A stretch of 64,000 bases of DNA from Antedon mediterranea. Lineage: Eukaryota; Echinodermata; Crinoidea; Comatulida; Antedonidae. The position numbers and the translations under genes are program-made. The DNA lies in the NCBI RefSeq assembly GCF_964355755.1, contig NC_092670.1:5111001-5175000 (forward strand), written 5' to 3'. A model generated the notes under the pieces. That model saw nothing but the letters and a program-made list of their open reading frames with translations, ran no database searches and was not told where the DNA came from. Every line of letters starts with the position of its first letter. The first letter of the stretch is position 1. Below are positions 37,601 through 50,460 of the stretch, in pieces.

Positions 37601-39979
37601 TCAGAGTTAAACACAAAAATTACTGAAATAATAGTTCAGATTGTTTAGTAAAATTGATGCAGTTTTACTTCCACGCAGTATGCATATTTGAGAGTTGAAA
37701 ATGATTGACATATTGCCAAAGAAATATCTGCATTTATATTATATAAAGGGAAGGGAAGAGTGAGATCAAATTCAACATAAAAAAAGAAAATGAACTTGGA
37801 AGTGATTCGTGTCTGTGAAACCTGTAAAGACCAACTCGGGCAGCATCGTACGACAAGGTCCGAGTTGAATACCGACGATACGAGTTGTCTTTAGATTGCG
37901 TCGGGCGTCGTTTTTAGGTCGCGAGAACTTAAACATGTTCAATTTTCTCCCGACGTCGTACGACGCTTTACTTTGCAGTTGAAAAGTTGCCACATTCACG
38001 CACTACGGTATGTGTTTTGAATGTAAGTCTTTATCGGGTGTGTGGCCCACACAAATTACAAAAATTATATAATAATTATGTCTAATAAATCATAATTTAA
38101 CTGATAGTCCTATAGTTATAATATCACCTCCATAAAACCGTATCAACTTTCACAAAGCCATGTTACGACACTAGACAATGGAAATGATTTACTTTCTTTG
38201 TCATGCGTCATCAGATGTAACATTGTATATATAGAAATAATATAAACAATAGTTTTTACACACGTTCTCACATTTCTAAAGGTTGATGTGAAATTGAACT
38301 ATGAGCATTAACATTTGTTTCTTTAGTGAAATGTTTATCTTATTCGTGTTAGTTAGTTCTGAAATTGATTGAAAGATGACCAGTCGGTTCTATGCCTCAC
38401 AATCATACAATACTTAAACTTAAATTTTCCTTTAAATATTTTTTCTCAATAATCAAGTTAATTTCGGAATTAATCGAACAGTATCAATAAGAGGTATTTT
38501 AACGAGTGTTCTACTACTAGCTGTGGACAAATCTTAAAATAAGGTTTAAAACAACATGTAAATCGGGAACGATTTGGCCGTCAGCAGTGTCTACCTGTCC
38601 TTCTACCCCTACTTTTTGAAACACCAGATTTCATAAATGGAATCGTAATTAATCTTACCTCCTTTAATAGATATTCCTTATGATGTGTTTCGCTTCCAAC
38701 ACGGAAGAAAGGTTGTTGAAATTATGTCCAAAGTTGTCATTTATTTATGGCGGGATGTTTACAGTAGCGAGCTTGAAACAGGGTCATTTGCATATGGCAT
38801 ACCACGATTGGTTAGTGTCTCGCGGCGGTAGTTTTGATTCAGGTGTAACGAACGAGACAAGTACAACGGCCTACAAAACAACATCATAATTTGGACAGAA
38901 AAATCACCAAACAGTACAACAAATAGCAACGGAGTCACGGAAATACCAATAGTACATCAACGTCATCAACAAATTCGAAAATCCACAAAAAAAAAACATC
39001 AGAAAAACAAGGTTACATGCGACACTTGTTAAAACAGCGAAGTTATTCTTCCTCGATCGCATTTGCCTCATTTGAATATACGGTCACACTTGACTGAACA
39101 ACCATGCCGTCGTAGGAAGAATAGATTACCTTACACATTCACTGCAACAAAAAATGATGCACGGGAAAACATACGGCCTATAGGCCTAATAGGCGCCTAT
39201 TTAAAAAATGGTATTATATTGTATATTAACAGATAGTTTTGAAAGTATTTCTTACTATTTATAATTCGATAATTAATACCTCAAACGATCTAAATTTAAA
39301 TACAATTTCAATTTCATTTATTTCATAGACAATAAAAAATGGTGTACAATTAAAAAACGATCACATATAACGTCATCTTGATTATTATTTCATCTCAAAT
39401 TAGATTTTACCGAACACAACAAATACAAATTAAACATGTTAATCTTAATTAACACTTATTATTAAGTATAGCTAAATATGGTAACATATTGATTATTAGC
39501 AAATGCTAAACTAACATGTCTTGTGTCCTAAGTTTCAATTTACATTAATGATGTTCTCTCTGCTTCTCACGATTTTAGAGTTAAAATTGGAATTTAAAAA
39601 TAGGAGAGGTAACGAGATAAATATAACCTGTAATGATTTAATGACTGTATAACATATTATGTTAAACTGAATCGAAAATATGTTTCAAATTTACAATTTT
39701 TTTTAAATAGGAGATTATTAAAACGAGAGAATTAATGATTTAATGAATTTTACATTTTGATTAGGCCTATACCGTCCGTTTCACGTCTTTATTTGTCCTT
39801 CCATTGATGTTTTTTAATATATTTTCTACAATGACAACTAAAACTGTCAACGTGTTCTGATTCACCTTTCATTAGCTGGATTTCCTGGTTGTTTTTGCTT
39901 TTCTCTGTGTTAAGATTTACGTTTTTATGCTAATGTATTTGTGATAATTCATTTGCATAGTCAATGTCTTACTCCCATG
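34656..39979. other. Unassigned AT-rich DNA
   Basis: No gene recognised in over 5 kb. Contains the third hairpin of the GGGAAGAGT set (36317-36348) and a GC-rich block at 37800-38000 rich in CGTCG/CGACG words, without clear terminal repeats. Open frames at 34884-35072, 36216-36443, 37772-37999 and 38680-38889 lack recognisable domains. Confidence 0.4.
36317..36348. repeat. Short dispersed hairpin, copy 3
   Basis: AGGGAAGAGTG (36317-36327) pairs perfectly with CACTCTTCCCT (36338-36348) across a 10-base loop. It is the best-preserved member of the set; a half-site, AAGGGAAGAGTGAG, lies near 37750. Confidence 0.65.
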
Positions 39980-40340
39980 ATTCATTGCATCCAATGCCAT
40001 TCTCCTTTTGTTGTTTGTAGGAAGGATCTGCAAGGTACCAGTGGCGATATGTTTGGGGAAGGCAAGACACATGTGTTTGTGTTTATTGCCGGTCCGCCAG
40101 CTAGGTAGTCTGATGGCTTTTCCGCCTCGTCTGCTTTGCTTATATCTATAATATGATTGCTTTCCTCCAGTCCTGTCTGTTTTCTGCTATTTTCCAAGTC
40201 GTTTCTATATCTTTTATGCTATTGATCCTAGGGGTAGTGTAGTTGATGATTGTTTATGAAGGGTAATCAGGTCGTTCGATCGAGTTACCGGTAGTGTGGA
40301 TCGTGGTTGTCCTCTATACTTTGTAAGATACATAAGCAAC
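39980..40340 (-). mobile_element. Probable decayed LINE fragment
   Basis: On the minus strand the frame includes IETTWK-like sequence and then ENRQDWRKAII, which resembles the DRxxWR motif near the end of several LINE ORF2 proteins. The rest of the 71-codon frame (40197-39982) is not recognised. No tail was found. The assignment is weak; it could be another decayed coding fragment. Confidence 0.35.
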
Positions 40341-41138
40341 AAATATCAACATACAGTCAACGTTAATGTCGAAACTGCAATTATGCCTACTACTGGAATC
40401 AGAGAAGATTCATCTATAACGAGTATTCTCTGAATATGTTGGCCTGAAAGAATAATATACAACAAAAACTGAAAGTGGTAGATGGAAATAAATTGGTCAT
40501 ACACCAATTAAAAGGAAATTAAAACAGAACATCACTAGGCACGCCCTGACATGGAACCGTCTACCAGGCGAGAAATCGTCTAGAATCACGTGAGATGGAG
40601 ATATCACCTGTAGTATGCGCTTTTAGGTGTACCAAGCATTAAGTAGGTACGCATTACATTAATGTTTAATCAATTTCAATGGATTTATATTTGTGCGTAG
40701 GCCTCCTTCATACTTCCAGATTATGGAAAGCAGCCTAAAACTAGCACAATGACTTGGAGCTAACTTGTGGTTGAATTAATTAAAGAAATATACCCAAATA
40801 TTTTCGATACAACTGTATTAATTAAATTAACTATGCTATATTTAAAGAAAATAACTGTGTTTTAAAAGTATTTTTTTCGTTCTAATATAAACAAGCTCGA
40901 ATGATTGAACGTAATTTAAAGTTCAATTAATCAGAGTAAGATCGAATAGATTTTGCCTCAATATAACATTTCTATAAACACTCAGAAATGAGGTAGTGCT
41001 TTTCAATTACCGATTTCATTTATGTGACTATGAGACCTACTTTTGAAGTTATATACAGTAGACAGTATGTGACATTATGATAGCAGATTAACTTTACATA
41101 AACGGTAAGGTTATCAATCTTTAAAACCGCTGCAACTC
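40341..41138. other. Unassigned AT-rich DNA
   Basis: Nothing recognised. Confidence 0.4.
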
Positions 41139-41290
41139 AAGCTTTGTCTACACTACCAAACTTTATGTGAAAAAAAAATGTGATGGACATTATGATGTCA
41201 TATCACTACCACATTTGGGAATATCACCACCATATTTGGGCACATCACACTTTTTTTGCCAAACTAGTTTGATAAGTGTAGAGAGTACTT
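41139..41290. mobile_element. Small MITE, ATCACTACCA family, copy 1
   Basis: The ends are imperfect inverted repeats: AAGCTTTGTCTACACTACCA at the left and the complement of AAGTACTCTCTACACTT at the right. Inner palindromic words AAAATGTGATG and CATCACACTTTT follow. Related copies occur at about 41370-41493 and 52557-52730. No ORF. The target-site duplication is not clear. Confidence 0.7.
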
Positions 41291-41369
41291 GACACGTATC
41301 ACGACGCGATGGATCATAGTTTGTGATTGGTTAACTTACTTGCGTTGCGCCCACTTCGCTATAACATTG

Positions 41370-41493
41370 TATGTGACTAAAATGTGATGAGCCCATATAT
41401 GGGCATGATGATGTCATATCACTACCATATTTAAGCATATCACTACCAAATTCAGGTACACACTTTTTTGTCAAATAGATAGTGTAGACAGAA
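41370..41493. mobile_element. Small MITE, ATCACTACCA family, copy 2 (partial)
   Basis: It shares AAAATGTGATG, CCATATATGGGCATGATGAT, GTCATATCACTACC and the right end TAGTGTAGACAGA with the family. The left terminus is missing or diverged. Confidence 0.65.
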
Positions 41494-43109
41494 CGATGTT
41501 TTGTATTTTCAGCTTAAAGAGGCACACTTTTCTTCTAATGTTTAAAAGTCAGGGGTGGCTGAATGAAGGAGATTGAGGTGACGCAGTATATACGATCCTG
41601 TGACGTAATAACGTACGCTTACGTGGTGTGAATTATGAAGATCGGTTGCGCGTCATGGTTCCATGTCACGTGTCCATAACCATGATCATTATCAATGTTA
41701 AAACGCGAGCTTAAACGCGTATGCGTGTGTCAGTAACGACTTTAAAAGTGTGCACGATGCTTAGAAAAAAATGACAGCTAAATTGCTGCTAATGATTTTT
41801 AATAGTTAACTATCTAAGAAAAACATTAGTTGTTTGAAATGAGACTAAACTCGCAATAATTTATCAACTGTAATACGCATAAAGACTCACCAATGACATT
41901 ACAAAATGTGTTATAGTTAGTACAAATTGGCTTAGTGGTAATTTGTTTTAATAAAAGCATCCATTATTAAAACTTGGCTATAAATATTCAACCTTTGCTT
42001 TAATTTTTATTAGACTAAGAATTTACTATAGATTAGGTTAATTGAGATATATTGGAAACATTTTCCCATTATTTAAATTCGGAAATTATCAATTTAATAA
42101 AGGAAGATTATTCAAAATAGTGTAATTATGTATTGTATAAACTACAAGTTGCAATAGCCAGCTGTGGTGGCCTGACATGATTGAACACAGATTATAATTA
42201 GAGGACAAATAACAATTTTATCAAAAAACAGAAAATAAAACAATGAAAAAGTAAAATTATCTTAGTTAAAAAAGTCGATTTAAAGTCCACGTGAGGGAAA
42301 AAATGTAATATATCTATAGTTTCCACTGTTTTTTGTGTTACACGACTTTATTGAAAATAAGCACTTTCTTGTCAGTAGGGTATAATTGCACACTAAAATC
42401 CCATTTTTTTGTACACAAATGTTGTAAAAAGAGAGGTATTTTAACAAATTTATGAAAAATAACCAAATTTTATCAGATGATTACAAATAAGGGTAATATA
42501 ACTTGGATTTAAGAGAATCAATGAGAGCCATAAAGCGTATAACACAGGCAGAAGATGGATAGGGATACGGCCTAAATAAAACTATTGTCGAATCAGTGAA
42601 TTCAGACATGCTATACTCCAATCGCCGACGTTCGATTCAAGAGAAATTAAAATTAAAATTAAGAGTGTTTTTCACTGTTCTCTGGTAAGACTATAAATCT
42701 GGTTTCTTCTCTTCATTGACACAATCAAAACAGAAATAGCTTTGCTGTTTTAAATTTTGTGATCTTGTATTGACAAGTTTATTTAATGCACATAAATCGT
42801 GTTTTTCAAAAACATCAATAATTATTTCACCACCCTCAGAAGTGCTTTAAATATGTTCAAGATCTTTTTAATTTTTAACGAAGTGGATAAAGGTTAAAAT
42901 AGTTGAAACCAACACGCAGAATATAGTGGCATAGAGTACAATTTTCAATATCATATTTTATCTAATATCATATTTAATTCAATGTAAAATTGAATCAAAA
43001 TAAGCCTTTGTAATTGTTTTCTTTTGAGTAAAACTTGAACCAATAAGCAGCAGGAATATTATCTAAAATACAATACCTTGTAGTATACGAACCTAAACAA
43101 CTATATGAC
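41494..43109. other. Unassigned AT-rich DNA
   Basis: Nothing recognised beyond a short run of AAATT units near 42645. Confidence 0.4.
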
Positions 43110-43540
43110 TAAAATTTTGGTTCAACGAGTGACTCGGAATTACTTGAAACTACAGAGGAATTAGCTAACCAAGAACAAAAAAACGGCTGACAAATTGATT
43201 GACTCGACTAACAAGGTGGTTGAACACAACAAAGGCTGAATAACTGAGTGAATAACTCGGCTAAACAAAATGGCTGAAAAACACAACACACCTGACCAAG
43301 AGCCGAACCGAACACAACATTTTAAATGACGCGGCTGACAATTTGACTAACGACTAACTTTGAAACACACTCATTGATAACCTTGACACATCTGACATAA
43401 ACATGAACAAACGGACTGATTCTGAACAAATTGACTCAAATTGGATAACCCAACACACTTTAAATGATTCTGAGCGGCTTGACTGACAAATTAGCTGAGT
43501 AAAACTTACAGCGATGATCGGAATGTTGACTGTCATTGAT
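43110..43540 (+). repeat. Cryptically repetitive CTGA/GACTAAC-rich stretch
   Basis: About 430 bp is dominated by degenerate words of the type GGCTGA, GACTAAC, TTGACTGAC and GAACACAAC, spaced roughly 12-25 bases apart. The unit is too diverged to define. A minus-strand open frame at 43354-43536 is a by-product of the low complexity. Confidence 0.5.
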
Positions 43541-45414
43541 ACATTTATTTATTTGCACTTTACATTGACTGTCTATAATTTCTAGCTATGGCAACAAAAT
43601 CATACCAGGCCCTCAACGGTCAGAATAGAAAACCTTGTGTGCCGATATAAATGGATTGATCATTGAGAAAATCTTAGAACAGATTGTGATAAGGGTTTAA
43701 CATGTTTAGGTAAATGGTGAGTAAGATCATTTTTACTTAGTACCATAATAATTCGTTTTAGATTGAAAAAAAATAATTTCATCATTCAGGTTCTAGGAAT
43801 GTTAGTGGCATGTTAACACAGTCGGTTAATAATGATAATACTATTGGGGTTTGTTTTTATATTCTATCTTTTAGAGAATGCAGTATTTAAGTTTTACTTA
43901 TGACTATGTTTGTACTTTTTAACATTCCTAAAAGCATAACAATAGAACTAGCAAACATTTTACAAGATTTTATTTTAAATTGTTATTATTAATTTGATAT
44001 GGTGGAATAAACCGATACTGGTTCTACTTGAAAAATTGATGTTATACCATATTTGACAGTACTGAATACCTCACTTTATCGATTTCTTCTGTCAACACTA
44101 TCAGTGTTCTGTCAACAGTGTATTTCACAATCACTGTATCTTTCGCAGCCTTTCAATTTCCATAAATAAGTAATTCAATTATTTGATCGATCCCAATTAT
44201 TTACCGTATATTATTTTCGAGTGTCTTAATTTATTCTTTAACAAAATCGAGATTGCATTAAATTTACGGAATTTAATTCACGACAGTTAATAGCTGCATA
44301 TACATCTTTGCATATTATTCAATTTTATAGCTTACTGGCCAACCACAGTATAGATCGATTTTTATAAACAATGTCTCTATGCGATCTACAATGAATAGAA
44401 AGAGTGGAAACCAAAAGGAAGAGAATAAAGAGACAAAAACACAAAGCTAGCACCTAAAACGGAGAATGGGATACACCACTATCTCCGCTAACTGGGGATC
44501 AAAGTACTCCAGTTAGCATCGGTTAAGTCTTGATCTTTTTTGACATAAGAATAAAAAAGACAAGTTTCTGATCATCATTTTGTTTTGCCTTTTCTAAAAT
44601 GTTTGATTTAAAGGGGAGTTTATAATTAGTACAACATGTAATGTTGGTTAATATTGACGCACGATTTCACATTCAGTTGTACCTATTTAGCTTATGTGTA
44701 AAATATTCATGATGTTATATCAACATAATAATGCCTGTTGACATTACAAATGTTCTTAGGGACTACGTCAACATTACTGCAGTAACGTCTTGTTTCCTAT
44801 TTATTCTGTTTATGCCATTTTATTTAGCAAGTTTTTCCTGAAATTATACACACCTTCCAATGACTACCGCATCATACGTCATTGTAGTAAAACATATTAT
44901 CGGCTAGTTACTGTAGTAACTGCATGCAGTAGAATAATTATAATATGATCTTTTCATTATTCTAATATTCAAATAAAAAATTAGACTGAAACGCATTTTT
45001 TTAAATAACATTATTATTATTATGTTGAAATAGAAACCAGCCAAAACTTAAAAACTGTGGGTGATTTTGTTTAAAGAATATGCATAAACCTAATGAAGAT
45101 TAATATTACGATCTAATTACCCTTTCTTTCAAAATGTAAGCCTAAAGTGAAAAGTAGTATGAAATAAAATGTAGATTTAAAATGTTTTGTGATCATAGTA
45201 GATCAATATTTTAATAGAAACAACAGCTTTGAATACTAGGACTAACTAATGTTCATAATAATAGTAATTATTATAATAACAATAGCATTGCCAGTAAGGG
45301 CAACAATGTATTCGGCAATGGATTCATATTCAATTATTGGTATAGCCTAGTGAATAATTATATTACCTGTACATTTTTATTATCTAAGTCATTAGCTTCA
45401 ACGTTCTACCATGC
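43541..45414. other. Unassigned AT-rich DNA
   Basis: Nothing recognised. Confidence 0.4.
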
Positions 45415-45418
45415 TTTA

Positions 45419-45540
45419 AGGGGCATTCACACCTGTTCCGTTTCGCGGAACGGTAGACGGCGCCGTTTTGTTATAAAATCGAAAAGCGTTAAAACAATAG
45501 CAGCGTTTACACCAAATCCGGAAAATGTGTGAATGCCCCT
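45419..45540. mobile_element. 122-bp MITE with TTTA target duplication
   Basis: The terminal inverted repeats are AGGGGCATTCACAC at 45419 and GTGTGAATGCCCCT at 45527-45540. TTTA flanks both sides (45415-45418 and 45541-45544). The interior is GC-rich, with CCGTTTCGCGGAACGG self-complementary. No coding capacity; an open frame at 45350-45532 crosses the left edge and is fortuitous. The superfamily is not assigned. Confidence 0.85.
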
Positions 45541-45544
45541 TTTA

Positions 45545-46339
45545 TTCGATCGGCATTATTTTCTGAATCGCATTATTGAGAGAAACAATATAAATTGTAG
45601 CAGTTTTTCAAAATTTTATTTTGAAAATAACTTTGGTATCTAGTAGCTAGTCGGGTTGTCCCAGTTTTAATTTTCTATTAAATAGTAAAATGTACATGTT
45701 ATAATTTGCAAATTCATAAATACAGAGCCAGCCACGTGTGACATTCATTTTATTCTAAGCCCAACCTTTATATCTATGATTAACAAGCTATTAACATGTG
45801 ACACTGTATTATGGAGATTTCCTAAAATATTGATTAATTTCATTTACTCAAACAATCATTTGTTTTGTAACACAACTACTATTACTAAATGAATATTGAA
45901 TCAGGTGAAAGGCTATTCAATTCAATTATTTTATTTCGTCAAGCACACAAAAATTGTCTTTCTTGTCACGTATTGTAAGGCCTTTTAGATTATTGTGTAC
46001 GCGGAGAGTGTTAGAGCGAAGACGGTAAACAGGTTGGTTGGTTGGTTGGTGTACCACATTGAACTATTATAGAACATTAGATCATTTTTTAGGAAGAGAC
46101 TTTGAAAATATCCAATTTGATATCACGCTACAGTTTAATGGGACGAAATTACCAAAGTTACGTGATACGAAATCAACAAATGAAATAGCAAGTATACACT
46201 TACAGTTGTGTTATCATAGCGTAATTATAGTATCTACAATACTGTAGAAATATCTCCTTAGGGGGACAATTTATAAACGAGGGGCAATATAGTAATGTTT
46301 GACACTCGCTTAACCACTCATTGGCTACTTGATTGGCTA
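45545..46339. other. Unassigned AT-rich DNA
   Basis: No gene supported. A short (GGTT)n run occurs at 46031-46050. Confidence 0.4.
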
Positions 46340-46500
46340 CTTGATTTGATTTTGATTTGATTTATTTCGGCATCAGTACATAAAAAATCACAGCAAAAAA
46401 TAGCAAATATAAAAAACCAAGAATAAAACAAGAAAGGATGCCAAGGATAACTCATAAAAGTCCTCTACGGACTTGTTTCCAATGAGGTCCTTTAAAAGAA
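46340..46500 (-). mobile_element. Retroelement 3' end (LINE-like), minus strand
   Basis: Read on the minus strand, it contains GGACCTCATTGGAAACAAGT then CCGTAGAGGACTTTTATGAG, a transcript-like T-rich stretch, ATGCCGAAATAAATC and a tail of repeated ATCAAA units (46365-46340). This matches the style of CR1/L2-type LINE ends. No RT motif remains. Confidence 0.6.
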
Positions 46501-47473
46501 CAGCAAAAAGACATACAATGAAACATAAATATTACTAAAAAACAACAATAGGACTATCAAAAATAGAAGAAGCGCTTATTAAATAGTTTCTGGTGCTATT
46601 AAGGGGACAATTTGTATGGGTCCAAATAATGTTCTCTTAAATAGGGGATCCCTTAATTCTTCTCATGGGAAATGTACATTTGAAAGGTAACGAATGTGCC
46701 CGTCCCCGTGTATATGGCCAGATTTAGTCAAGCGAAGACTCGACCGCCGGTCGCTCAGAGGAATTGTGAAGGTGTAAACCTACAGCTGCGAATATGGCAA
46801 CTTATATGTTTAAATAGAATACGTTTAAATATTTCGATAAAGACGAATTATATAGAATTATTGGGGAAAGGGGTTCAACGTGATCATAATTTGAGAGAGC
46901 CTATATAGATAGAGAGTACGTAGCTACAGAGGGGTTTTCAAATGTGTGTGTGGGTGTGTGAGTGAACCTCGTAACTATGACTGGATAGGTATATGTGTAA
47001 TCGGCCAGTTAAATTGGAAAACTTTTGAACGATGGTGATGACGAGTCGATAAAAACAATGATAACAACTTTCAATAACTAAGTGACGATAGCAGTAACGA
47101 GAACGATACTGAGAAAACTGAACTCATGAAGATCATGACAAAATACATAAATAATAATAATAATATTAATTATAATAATAATGATAATAATAAATATATA
47201 AATCATCAATTGATGCGGATGAGACGACCATTGTAATAATTCGTAACAATTTAAAAGTGTTTCCTTTAATCACTATCAAACTACGATGCGATATCATGTT
47301 TAGTGAAACCATACAGCCCCTGCTGTTTCTAGTACAAACTTTCTCTAAATGGCTAGTGCATTAGCTTCCCATTCAGAAGACCCCGTCACTGTCGATTGTT
47401 TATATATATATATATGAAATACATGCATTAAGGGAGATCATCACAAAGTTAGATTTCGTTAATATAGGCCTAA
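46501..47473. other. Unassigned AT-rich DNA with an (AAT)n tract
   Basis: An impure (AAT)n microsatellite lies at 47148-47200 and a short (TA)n at 47401-47415. The open frame 46696-46908 has no recognisable domain. Confidence 0.45.
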
Positions 47474-47632
47474 AGCCGATTTTCCACTAGGCGAATTTGT
47501 TCGCGCGAATCGAACGCGCCAGCTTGTACGCATGTGTATTCATGTTTACGTCTTCCAAATCCTTCTCTACGCATGCGTATTAGCTGACGCCTTCGATTCG
47601 CGCGAACAAATTCGCCTAGTGGAAAATCGGCT
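47474..47632. mobile_element. 159-bp MITE, near-perfect hairpin, TAA target duplication
   Basis: Perfect 41-bp inverted repeats begin AGCCGATTTTCCACTAGGCG at 47474 and end with the complement at 47632; pairing continues with a few mismatches almost to the centre. TAA flanks each side (47471-47473, 47633-47635). The 3-bp TAA duplication fits a PIF/Harbinger-mobilised MITE, though the ends differ from those of the element at 31382. A transcript would fold into one long hairpin. Confidence 0.9.
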
Positions 47633-48750
47633 TAAAGACATGCTAGTTCTACATCGTTGTGGTGTAAATGTGCCTGTGTTTACGTCGCTTGTCGAGAATC
47701 GTCTGTGATGTGTATCAGGTGTACTCCGCCGCAAACAACTTTATAGTCGGTAGAATTATTCAAGCACAGTAGCCTTAAATAGTGTAAAATATATTTAACT
47801 AATTTATTACATAATCGCTACAAGGTATAGCGGCAATATACTGCAACATTATTGAGTTCTATTTCCATAATGGTGTATGCAATCAATAATTAATGCATAC
47901 ATTTATGTATACTGTACCTATTTATTATTCAATATTCCTATATTTTAAATTGTCTTTTTATATTTAGGCCTACGGATACAGACATATGTTACGTATTAAA
48001 AGTTAAATATTCACATTACAAATGCAGCTTTATCAATAAACAAAAAATGCAAATTCAAATTTACGATTGAAGTTTGATTTCCATGTAGCCTAATGTAAAT
48101 AAATCATTTCTTATTTGTACTATCTTTATAATTCAAAATGGCGGAATTAACTCTCTCGACATTTGTTAACCTTTGTTAATATACCCATAAAAACCGAGAA
48201 TATACATTTGAATATACATACTTGCGTCCACAATTAGATGAAAAAAAAATATGAAAAGCATTTGTGTTTTTTTTAAATTACATTTTTTTCATTCGCTGTT
48301 ACTTAAGAGATAACAAACATTAATTCACATAATATTATATAATGCATTACTTGGGTTCAGCAACATCGAAAACAAACAATTAAGAGTACGAATCATTAGT
48401 ATTGCATTAATTACTTGAAAAATTCCGAATAAAATGACACTTCGTAATCGTGTTTAAAAGAGTACCTACATAAATACCAGGATACGACGAACATTACTTG
48501 GGTGATTTAATGCATTATGGTAGATTTGCTAATACCTACTTCAAAATAGATTAGTCGGTAATGTGTATACAACAAGAAGTAACATCCAAAAACAACTCCA
48601 AATCCAAGATTTATTATATTGTTACCGCATTGTAGTTGCAATTGTTTGTTTATAAACATGTTGACATCCCACATGAAACCTATTAATGCATTTTCAATTC
48701 CAGACAAATTAATTATCACTGATACTTCACTATTATACAGAAGCAGGTTC
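47633..48750. other. Unassigned AT-rich DNA
   Basis: Nothing recognised. A minus-strand open frame at 48507-48758 overlaps the edge of the next minisatellite and shows no domain. Confidence 0.4.
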
Positions 48751-48828
48751 CTGACCAATAGGCACTGGTGCTGCTACTGACCAATAGGCGCTGGTGCTGC
48801 TACTGACCAATAGGCGCTGGTGCTGCTG
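48751..48828 (+). repeat. 26-bp tandem repeat, three copies
   Basis: Three head-to-tail units of CTGACCAATAGGCGCTGGTG plus CTGCTA, with one or two substitutions. GC-rich against the surroundings. Confidence 0.95.
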
Positions 48829-50368
48829 GATAGTCTGTGCTTGTCGTAATCGTTGAAGCGATCCGAACATTTGATTTAATGCTTCTCCAATATCATGTTC
48901 ATACTTATTTTATTCTTTTCATTTTGAGGAAATAGATACTTCAATTTAATATAATCAGCGACATAACTTTCTTTAATTTAGGTTTTTTGTCAATGTTTTT
49001 TTTTAATTTTATGACAATTGGGAGACAAGTCTTCCAGAGAGGCAAGATAGCTAGCAAAATAGCCGTTAAAGCTAATTCACCGACCTCCCACTTAAATAAT
49101 CTTTTTTTTTCATAGATAGGCCTACTTAAGGTTTTTAAAATATAGTAAAATGTTTTTTAAATGATGACAAAACTGTGAATCAACAGGAGCTTGACGGATA
49201 AAATGATTGAAAAATCTATTATGAAAATAGGAACATAACACATTAAGGAGTACAGGATTAATAACATTTCTAACTTACATGGATTGAAAATGAACGGAGT
49301 CGAATGCTTTACGAAGATCAACAAATTTACATCCAGGTGTTTATCGCAGTCATAAACGACATTAATGAAGCAGAAACAGTCGATCTACCCATAATGCTCG
49401 TCGATCTACCCATAATGCTCGTTACTAAACCTTCCCATTAACTCAAGGTATTCAATAAACAATTTCAAAATGTCTTTCGAAAATTCAAAACAAATCCAAA
49501 ACATCATGGAATAGATTTGTCTATATTTTACGCTCGCAATATAGCGTCTCTGTGGTTAAGTATAATATTTCTCTAGGGCCAACGGATTTTTGTGGCTGAT
49601 GATGTCGTGGTTTATTCAGTTTTGAATTTGCATTTGATACGGTACGCGTGCATGAGTTTCTGTATCGAAAGTACCGAGTTGCAGAGCTTCTTACTGAAAT
49701 CAGTCGTATGCTACTTTTAAACAAAATTATATCCCCGCTAACAGCGATATTACTCTCCAATCAATGCATATACAATTCCTCCTAAACTAAATAGAAGTCT
49801 AAGGCGCCGACTTTCGAGACATAATCATAATTACCTTCGCTTACTGGCTCGCGTCTATTTTTTTTTTAACTTTAAAATAAATGTATTCCTCTAAAACATA
49901 ATGAAATAAAAATATACAGTATTATAGAGATTCATAATAAAAAAAACCACCGTGAGCAAAGCGTCTATCTGTCGGTTTCCAGTTAAATAATTCCAAATAA
50001 TACAAGATATAATAAAATATAACATGTAATTCTATAAAAGTAGGACGACATCAAATCAAATCAATAATTAATGAAATCGTCCTGACATCCTAAAAAAATA
50101 AAGTATAAACCACCAATTATAATTATACTGTGCATTATTTTCATCCATATATTTCTATTTTTTGGTTAAATAGTTATGTTAACATCTTAAAAGTTGATCG
50201 ATTGCGTGTTCTGTTTTGTGCATTCGACTACTGGTTATAGTTGTTATGTAAAAGCATAAAGTATATAACAAACCAAATCCATGACGTGCATTATTTCCTT
50301 CAATCCATCTTTGTTGAAAGCATATCTCCACTCATAAAAATATTCTCCACATTCTACTTTTAAAATAG
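48829..50368. other. Unassigned AT-rich DNA with a 21-bp duplication
   Basis: Two tandem copies of TCGATCTACCCATAATGCTC plus G lie at 49380-49421. No gene recognised; the minus-strand open frame 49521-49760 has no domain. Confidence 0.4.
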
Positions 50369-50385
50369 TATATATATATATATCA

Positions 50386-50456
<71 letters not shown>
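50369..50456. repeat. (TA)n microsatellite
   Basis: Almost pure TA dinucleotides interrupted once by TATCATTAAT at 50381-50390. It produces a repeating Ile-Tyr open frame that is not a gene. Confidence 0.95.

Positions 50457-50460
<4 letters not shown>

Noticed and set aside
37772-37999. Small basic protein in the CGTCG-rich block.
   Set aside because: No domain, no splice sites that I trust, and the GC-rich words look like part of an undefined repeat.
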